Of a DNA stretch of 64,000 nt, positions 57,794 to 64,000 are shown in pieces. Below the pieces are notes generated by a model. It was not told the DNA's origin. It saw only the letters and a list, made by a program, of their open reading frames with translations, and did not search any database. Position 1 is the first letter of the stretch; each line of letters starts with the position of its first letter. A program made the position numbers and the translations under genes. This stretch comes from Pilatotrama ljubarskyi (Eukaryota; Basidiomycota; Agaricomycetes; Polyporales; Polyporaceae): assembly GCA_022385805.1 (NCBI GenBank), contig MU277752.1, positions 5,306 to 69,305 on the forward strand. Reading direction: 5' to 3'.

Positions 57794-59236
57794 CTAGCGT
57801 TTGTACGGCGGAGACAGTCTCTCGATCGTCGGCGGTATGGCACTCGTGCTCGAGGTGATTTCCGAGTGCGCGCGACGGACTACGACGTGTAAACTAGAAG
57901 ACATTGACGTCGGAGGTCCGACGCATGGGCCGTCCGTGTCATCCGAGCTAGAGTGCAATTCGAGCTCTAGATGCGTCAATCCCGGCAAGACGGACTGCAA
58001 GCTGCGACCAGATTCCTCGGCGTCGCTCCTCCCATACAACGTTCGACAGCAATTGGGTCTGTCCTTGTGCCGAGAGCAGATCGTCACTTTCCGGAGTGAG
58101 CGCGGTTCCGCCAGGCTCGCGGCAATACCGTGCAGCAAGGACCCGTACGGTAAGCTCGGCGGTAATGACTCTATGCAGTTGCTTGAGCTGTCTACGGTGA
58201 GCTGGATTAGGGCGGGGAAAGATCCCCGAACGAGGTTCAGCAAGGACTCTGTCGCACATGTGAGCTTGTTGGTGAGTAGCTCCCCTGCATGAAGTGATGC
58301 GCTACCCACCTGCACTCAGATCTGCCTGCTCAACCCCATAGACGACCTGTAGCTCGGTCAAGGATGAGCCGAAGACGCCTCCTGGAATCGGCTTCTCGGC
58401 GTCTAGAAAGGTGCGGTCCTGTAAAGGAATCGTTCAGCTGCGAGGCAACACCCCTCTCATTCTGAGTTGTCCAGATTAGCGGAAGCCCTACTCACGTGAA
58501 GATAAAGGAACTTGAGGTTGACGCAGCGTCTCAGGCGATTGCATATCTGCACCATACTCGCCGCCTGCCCTGGTGCCATCTCGTTTCGTTGGAACCGACA
58601 GCCGCGGATGTACAGCTCAGAGAGGTTACCGCAAGACCAGACGACGTCGAGCATCGCCCTGACAGTGTCGAACTGGCAGTACAGCAGCATGAGTCGCGTA
58701 ATGTGTTGGCAGAGGGGCGGGCGAGCTCGGATGCCAGTGAGCCGTGGGAAGACGGACCCCAGCTCTGTCAGATCGACGTTGAACGCGGACAGTGCTCGCA
58801 GGTTTGGGAACGACAATGTGAAGAAGTCGCCGGGCCTAGGGACGAGGACGCCGAAGGCCCCCAAGAGCCGGCCGAAGCGCAAGGTGATGACGCTTGCCGC
58901 GAACTCGCTGGATGCCCGACGCGCGGCGGTCGTAAAACAACCGATGGAGGCGCTGTCCATGAGCTGGGGGTGCTGACGGAGGTGGTATTGTGCGCGAGCG
59001 GTCCATGCGCGACAGGTGAGGGCGCATGCCATGAGCGTCCGCTGTTCGGGCGGATATTCGAAGGAGGTGCTGTCGGACATGCCGTACTCTCTCCGAGTGT
59101 GCTGCACGGTGTCAATGATAGCCTCGCAGACGTCTATCGGGAGAAGTGAGTTCTCCATTCCGTTCGGGGATTGAGCCATCGCGGGAGTGATAGTCTGCGG
59201 ATACTGGCTGCGCTGCGATATTTCCTGTAGACGCAT
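57794..59236 (-). CDS. F-box-like protein
   Basis: Exons 59236-58496, 58418-58310 and 58248-57794 give 434 residues. The F-box-like helix set is near residues 32-80 (LLPIDVCEAIIDTV, LMACALTCRAW, QYHLRQHPQL), in the form common in Agaricomycetes. The rest has leucine-rich, repeat-like spacing (FPNLRALSAF, ITRLMLLYCQF, LSELYIRGC, LKFLYLHV, LTHLELEL). Such proteins usually recruit substrates to SCF ubiquitin ligases, and the substrate is unknown. Basidiomycete genomes carry many rapidly evolving members. The start could also be the ATG at 59179, just before the F-box (MAQSPNGMENSLLP); the upper one is simply the first in frame. Confidence 0.8.
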
Positions 59237-60357
59237 CACTTGTGAGCGACGCGCGTGCTATAGCTCGGCGAACAGTGTAGGATCTACAGATATACCAGGA
59301 TTGGTCTGTATGTGCGCTCCCTTTTGTGACGGCGAGCAATATCCAACGTCGCGGATACGGCCAAAGGGCAAGAGACATGCTGGAAAGGAGTGGAGTGGAG
59401 TCGGCAATCGCGGGCAGGCACTGTCCTCGCGTCGGATCTGTCATACTTAGGCGCGGTGACTTTCAGCGCGTAGCGTTATCATCTATGGTCCAAGGAAAGT
59501 TCGGATTCCTTCAGCTCGCGGCGTCGCGGATAAGAGGGTCGATCTGCTGATGACGAGGAAAGGCACGGAACTCGTTGCAGCATGCCTCAATCAATTGGAC
59601 AACTCGCCGTGAGGAGTAAAAGGGAGCAATGGCGATATACGAACAGCGTGAGTAATGAGGCAGTGCAGTGTTACCTCGTGTCAGTGAACAGAGTCCGGCC
59701 CGGTTCTCGTCCAGCAAGAGGAACAGAACTCGACCCAACGAATCCGAATAACACCCATTCCCAGATGTTCATGGATCAGAATTTCCGAAGAAGGTTGACT
59801 CGAACCTGTGCGAAACGGCGCACCCCGAGTGCAGTGTCATCAGTGAGACGTGCTGTTGTGCGAATCCGAGCTTGATAGATCTCGTGTCACTGGTGCCCAG
59901 CGGATGACGCTATCATCTTCCTGGTATTTGGCATATTTTGACCACGTTTCACTGGATATCTGCGACAGCTGGGACAGGGCATGCTATACGGTACCTGTTG
60001 GGTCCGCCAAGGAGTCTCGCGGCTCGTCAGGAGATGTTCCTTGACATCCCACTGACATGATAACGAACGCGCCTCGCCAGATTGAGTCTGCATGGTCGAA
60101 TCTATCCAATAATGTATTAGTGGTGACCATGCGACTGGCGCAAGGTCTCCCGGAGTCAGTGTCCAGTACCTAGTTACAATACAGTACCTCTACAAGATGT
60201 GAACAGCGGCCATTGGCAATATATAGGTACAAAATACTGTAATCCCGGATATTAATATAGTTGAGCGGTCGCCTGGTATGGTCTCAACCTGCTGTCACGT
60301 CGGACGTGCGACTCCTTGGCTATGGGACGCCGTGTGATCGCGTACCTGGTTCTCGTT
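59237..60357. other. intergenic, no gene seen
   Basis: AT-richer near 60100-60260. No gene recognised. Confidence 0.5.
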
Positions 60358-61464
60358 CTATGCCACTTTCTGTAGCTTCGCCTTCTGCGCCTTCCGCTTC
60401 CGGTCGATATCCTCCCGAGTCAAGCGAGTGCCCAGGATCGCATCCCAGTGTACAAACATCGGTTGGGCGAAATTAGACTTTATGCCGATCGCCTGTGACG
60501 ATCATACATGGACGTCAGTACTTTGATGNNNNNNNNNNNNNNNNNNNNNNNNNCGTACCTGGTGGTGGATGTCATGATGATCCGCACTGTTCGCGCCGAA
60601 GAGCAGGAACGGATCCCAGGGGAAATTGTACCCGCAGTGAACGTCGACGCCCTTGAGCGTCGCGATGAGGAAGACCAGGGTCGCCTCGCGCATATTGAGG
60701 TGCGCGACGCGCTCGGCAATGAGGCCCCCGAGGGTGTCCATGAGGAGGCCCTCGATCGGATGATTGTAGACCGCGCCGTATGCGTACGGGACGTAGAGCC
60801 GGTGGTGGTGCGCGTGAATCTTCCGATACAGGAAGGTGTTCATGTGCATCGCGCGGTGCATGAAGTATTGCCAGCTATCGATGATGAAACTACAGAGCAT
60901 CGTTCTCAGTGTCGAGGCATCCAAGAGGCGTCCGAGAGACACCTACAGTCCAAGGAAGACCTTGGCGGATGGTATTGCCCACCAGTAGAGAGTGTACAGG
61001 CCTTCCGCGCCCCGTGACGCCAATAGCTTCGACCCGAGATCGGGTCCGAGAACGTACCGCGTGACGGCAGCCATGCGCGGCGCGAGGTGGAGTATGTTGG
61101 TGAGGTGGTCAATAGCACTCCCTCCTGGGGCGTCGACTAGGAATATCAAGGCGATTATGCCTTGCACAAACTGCTGGAAGAGGACATCCCGGATGACTTC
61201 GCGGCGCGTGGCGAGGTTCCGGGCCTTGATCTCCGAGCTCTCGTGTATGCGGTACTTGTCGAGCCATTTCCAGCCGGAGATGTCGAGTACGTGGAAAACG
61301 CCGCTGAGGAGCCAGTATCCGATGACCGGTGCGGAGAGAAGGAGCGTGCGGTCAGTGAGCCATGGAAGGAATGTGGGCTGTGGATTGTAATAGAGGGGGG
61401 TGCGCGTGGAAAGATAATGCAGCTGGTAGAAGTCGAGAAAGGAGGGGAGTGTTGTATTATTCAT
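60358..61464 (-). CDS. SUR2: sphinganine C4-hydroxylase (SUR2 type)
   Basis: Exons 61464-60947, 60889-60559 and 60492-60358 join to 327 residues. It is a fatty-acid hydroxylase superfamily membrane enzyme with the di-iron histidine boxes HRAMH, HAHHH and DHHDIHH. The order and the end block (IGIKSNFAQPMFVHWDAILG) are typical of yeast SUR2, which makes phytosphingosine from sphinganine in the ER. Hydrophobic helices lie at about 40-60 and 100-120. Intron 2 (60493-60558) contains 25 undetermined bases (60529-60553), but the coding sequence is complete because donor CAG|GTACG and acceptor CACAG|GCG are both visible. The intron 1 donor sits one base inside what looks like a stop in the unspliced frame. 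Confidence 0.92.
60529..60553. other. 25-base run of N (assembly gap)
   Basis: Undetermined bases inside intron 2 of the hydroxylase gene. True length is unknown. Confidence 0.95.
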
Positions 61465-62588
61465 CTTACAGCAGAGTCTGTCGGACGTCGCGAGCATTCC
61501 CGCTTGGCCTATAAGTACAGGCACTAAACGCGCAGACCGGCGGAGACGCGCAATGGCAGAGTACGACCAACCGAGTACGGTGACATGGTCGGTTGCTACC
61601 TGCATCGGGCCAACACAGAACGAAAGCTATGATGGCAGGGGGGTGACATGGCAGGGCAAACACTGCACATGCATGATGCCAGACGTAGGCACACTCGAGC
61701 AAGGTGCCAACGCGGCCGACGACTGGGATGTTTGAAGGCGTTGCTGTACCGGTTCGGCAGAGGGTGCCTCAGCTTCTCGTTGGCAGCTTCTGCAAACCAT
61801 CGGTCTAGGCCGTTGAAGGGGTTCCCACCTGGTCTAATTGCGACTATGCTTCTGCAACAGGGGCATAGTGTCAATGCTCGAGCCTCACCTCGACAAGCCC
61901 GCCGCCGCTCGAAGCGGTGACATTGCCGCTGAGTATACGGAACTTGTTTTGCTGCGTGATTGTCGCGAACACGTATAGTCATCCATCATAGTCGGAGCCG
62001 CAGTATCTCAGAGCCTGAGAAAGTCGGGACTTGGCGGACGAGTTGAAACTTACAGCTGGGCGCTGAAGGAGAAAGCGGTGGAACTGTGCGTCGTCATGAA
62101 ACAACCCGCGGATGGGCTCGCGAATCGCGCGGGCTGTTGTGGCTTATTTGTCCCGGTGTCTTTGTTAGCGCCTATGTAACGCCCCATTTGGAAATTGGCA
62201 CCGGGGCGTCACTCTCGGGCTGCTCAAGGCCGCCACGTCTGTCCTCTACATCGCTATCTACGACGGGGGACCATGATACATTCCAGTAAGTCGACATGGT
62301 TCAATCTTTAAGAGACGCCCTGTTCTCATGTGATGGCGACATGCGCCATTTGCTACAGGCGTTTCCTTACGAAAGTCGCCCCATCTTCAAGCCAACGTGC
62401 GCTGCACACTGGCACCTCTCATGTTCGCGGATCTGTCAGCCCGAAGAGGGAAGGATGCGATCTAAATGTAAAGGAGATGAGAAATTTGGAGACTAGTACT
62501 GACAGCGGGACAATGGAGCCGATAGTGACGCCACTTCTACGACTTACACTGGCTTGTGTCGTGCCTCGAGAGCGCTCCGAGGTGGCAG
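61465..62588. other. intergenic, no gene seen
   Basis: Promoter of the hydroxylase gene and flank of the damaged gene to the right. No other signal. Confidence 0.5.
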
Positions 62589-63400
62589 TCAGGGTCTGAC
62601 ACTGCCGCCGCCGACCTGAAGGCCACGCCCGTGATAATCCTGAATAGCCCACAGACTATTCTTACGAAAATGGTGGACTTCTCGAGCGCGCATCGAACGC
62701 CAGACTCGGATTCGGAGGGACATCGTCGCAGCCGAGTACTCACGTAACCTGAAGCGTCTGTGACGACACTGGTATCTGACGTCCGGTGGCCTGTACCGCC
62801 TGCTATTAGACCAGACTCAAAATCTGGTGCAACCGAACACCCCGCCCGTCTCAGGGTATCGGGCAAGGATACGCAGCCATCCATGATGGAGCCGCTGCCT
62901 CTCGCAAAGGTGTTTGAGATCGTCACCGTGTACACGCCCTTGTAGCGTAAGCATGCTGGGCGCAATATCCACATCACCCTCGAACCATTCTTCCTCACTC
63001 GCAGGCTGGCGCACAGGGGTCGTGTGTATTTCTGTCCCCCGCGGGCCCAAATTCGCCGAGGAAATATCATGATGCTAGAAGAGCCGGATGAGTCGATAAG
63101 AGGGTGTTTAATCCATTTTCTCCGCATCTATGGGCACACTCCCCGTCAAGTCTAGCCTGGGAACTCGCGGCGATTCGCACTGTGCATACCTGCAGTGCCC
63201 GGAGTTCGGTGAGGCCCAGGACTGTCAGTATGCGGGGGAAAGGCGGGACCCGGATCGCCGTCACGGTCGGAGCGCTTGTCGTATGAGGCACAATCCCCGA
63301 CTCCGTCTTGAAGTCAATCTTGATCTGGTCCGGCGAGTACCTCTGGCCGTCCTCCACCGCTCCACTAAACCGCGCTGATTGTCTGTCTGGGGAGACAGGC
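62589..63400 (-). pseudogene. coding-like gene with a frameshift, unknown family
   Basis: A minus-strand frame RFSGAVEDGQRYSPDQIKID joins through a clean intron (63075-63189, CAG|GTATGC...CTTCTAG) to LGPRGTEIHTTPVRQPASEE. It shifts frame near 62938 into YTVTISNTFARGSGSIMDGC and GLIAGGTGHRTSD. It then joins through 62640-62743 (TAC|GTGAGT...TTCAG) to a short last exon ending GRGLQVGGGSVRP. The composition is protein-like on both sides of the shift, which looks like one extra G in a GGG run. It may be a pseudogene or a sequencing error. The family is not recognised. Upstream exons probably continue rightward. Confidence 0.4.
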
Positions 63401-64000
63401 GAACGACTGCCATTGCAACGATGTAGAGATGTTGCCCTAGGGTCGGCGGAGGTGAGTTTCAAGTTCTATAATGACGGGCATACAAAATTGGACGGTCCCG
63501 TAGGTTGCGCTCTATGTCCACGAAGAACTTGGTGATTTAAAGTGTCAAACTACGTCTTCGAACAGTGCCTGTCTTCTCGGTCCCTACGTAGAGGTGCATC
63601 TTTCTGAGATGCGCCATCTTTCAGCTCGATCACGAACACATCTGCCATGTTGAGTGCCATCTTCGCAATACCCTCCAACGATTGTCGAGCCACGCTGGCT
63701 CATTGGCGGCGCGTGTATCGCCGACGAGCGCCGCGAGGAACCAGGACGAAGCTGAACTCGATCTTCCCCGAGAAGAGTCTACCCAGGCCTTGCGTTGTTC
63801 CCTCAGGAGCCGCTCTCCTCCCGGTCAGCTTCTCCACAAGGCATGGGCGGTTCTGCGCGTCCGCATGCAGCCGTGTCATGCAGTTTTGTAGGATCTCTGG
63901 TTTGGCAATCGAGAAACGCTCACCTCGAGATACAGCATCGTTAGCCCCGGGCAGGCCCCTAAGCGCCGCAGACATCCCCGACCAAGCTCTTCGACAAGCG
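63401..64000 (-). other. possible upstream exons of the damaged gene
   Basis: Coding-like pieces on the minus strand include FFVDIERNLRDRPILYARHY (about 63464-63523) and IAKMALNMADVFVIELKDG (about 63620-63680). I could not find one consistent splicing path. The gene may run past the window end. Confidence 0.3.

Noticed and set aside
1..64000. CRISPR arrays, rRNA genes, prophage or bacterial operons
   Set aside because: None seen. Intron-rich genes show this is fungal nuclear DNA.

Overview
The window looks like nuclear DNA of a filamentous basidiomycete, most likely a wood-decay Agaricomycete of polypore type. Coding regions are GC-rich. Genes are cut by many short introns (about 48-80 nt, GT...AG, with CTNAY-type branch sites). 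The protein families also fit: a basidiomycete-type HET family, an AA9 copper monooxygenase, Zn2Cys6, Goodbye-like, EF-hand and ZZ proteins, and a SUR2-type hydroxylase. Spliced models were read by hand from the sequence. For each full model given here the exon lengths sum to a multiple of three, but none was checked against transcripts.

Left part (1-21 kb): two tandem paralogous small secreted proteins with identical four-exon structure (1.0-3.6 kb, minus). Next is a dead HET gene interrupted by a probable solo LTR (4.6-8.3 kb, plus), then an AA9 LPMO (10.6-12.4 kb, plus) and a Zn2Cys6 transcription factor (14.3-16.3 kb, plus). A tail-anchored unknown protein (17.7-19.5 kb, minus) and LSm6 (20.4-20.8 kb, minus) follow.

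Middle part (21-42 kb): three more HET paralogs, all on the minus strand (21.5-24.3, 29.2-31.8, 35.3-37.7 kb), with a GPI-like A1 aspartic protease between the first two. The four HET copies share one intron at the same position and phase, and all have a divergent linker between the two conserved halves of the HET domain. The rest is gene-poor: a pair of diverged 400-bp repeats, and two inverted copies of a short element with a tRNA-like Pol III head at 38.0-38.9 kb.

Right part (42-64 kb): mostly housekeeping-like multi-exon genes. They are an 18-exon ArAE-type membrane transporter, a 14-exon Goodbye-like/EF-hand/double-ZZ protein, a 372-residue unknown, an intronless 416-residue protein with a hydrophobic hairpin, an F-box protein, and a sphinganine C4-hydroxylase whose intron holds a 25-N assembly gap. 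The last 1.5 kb carry a coding-like but frameshifted gene that may run off the window.

Functionally, the left part suggests secretion and lignocellulose attack (LPMO, secreted proteins). The middle is a small, fast-evolving HET array of the kind associated with self/non-self or stress-triggered cell death. The right part is lipid, membrane and regulatory functions. No operon-like coupling is seen or expected.
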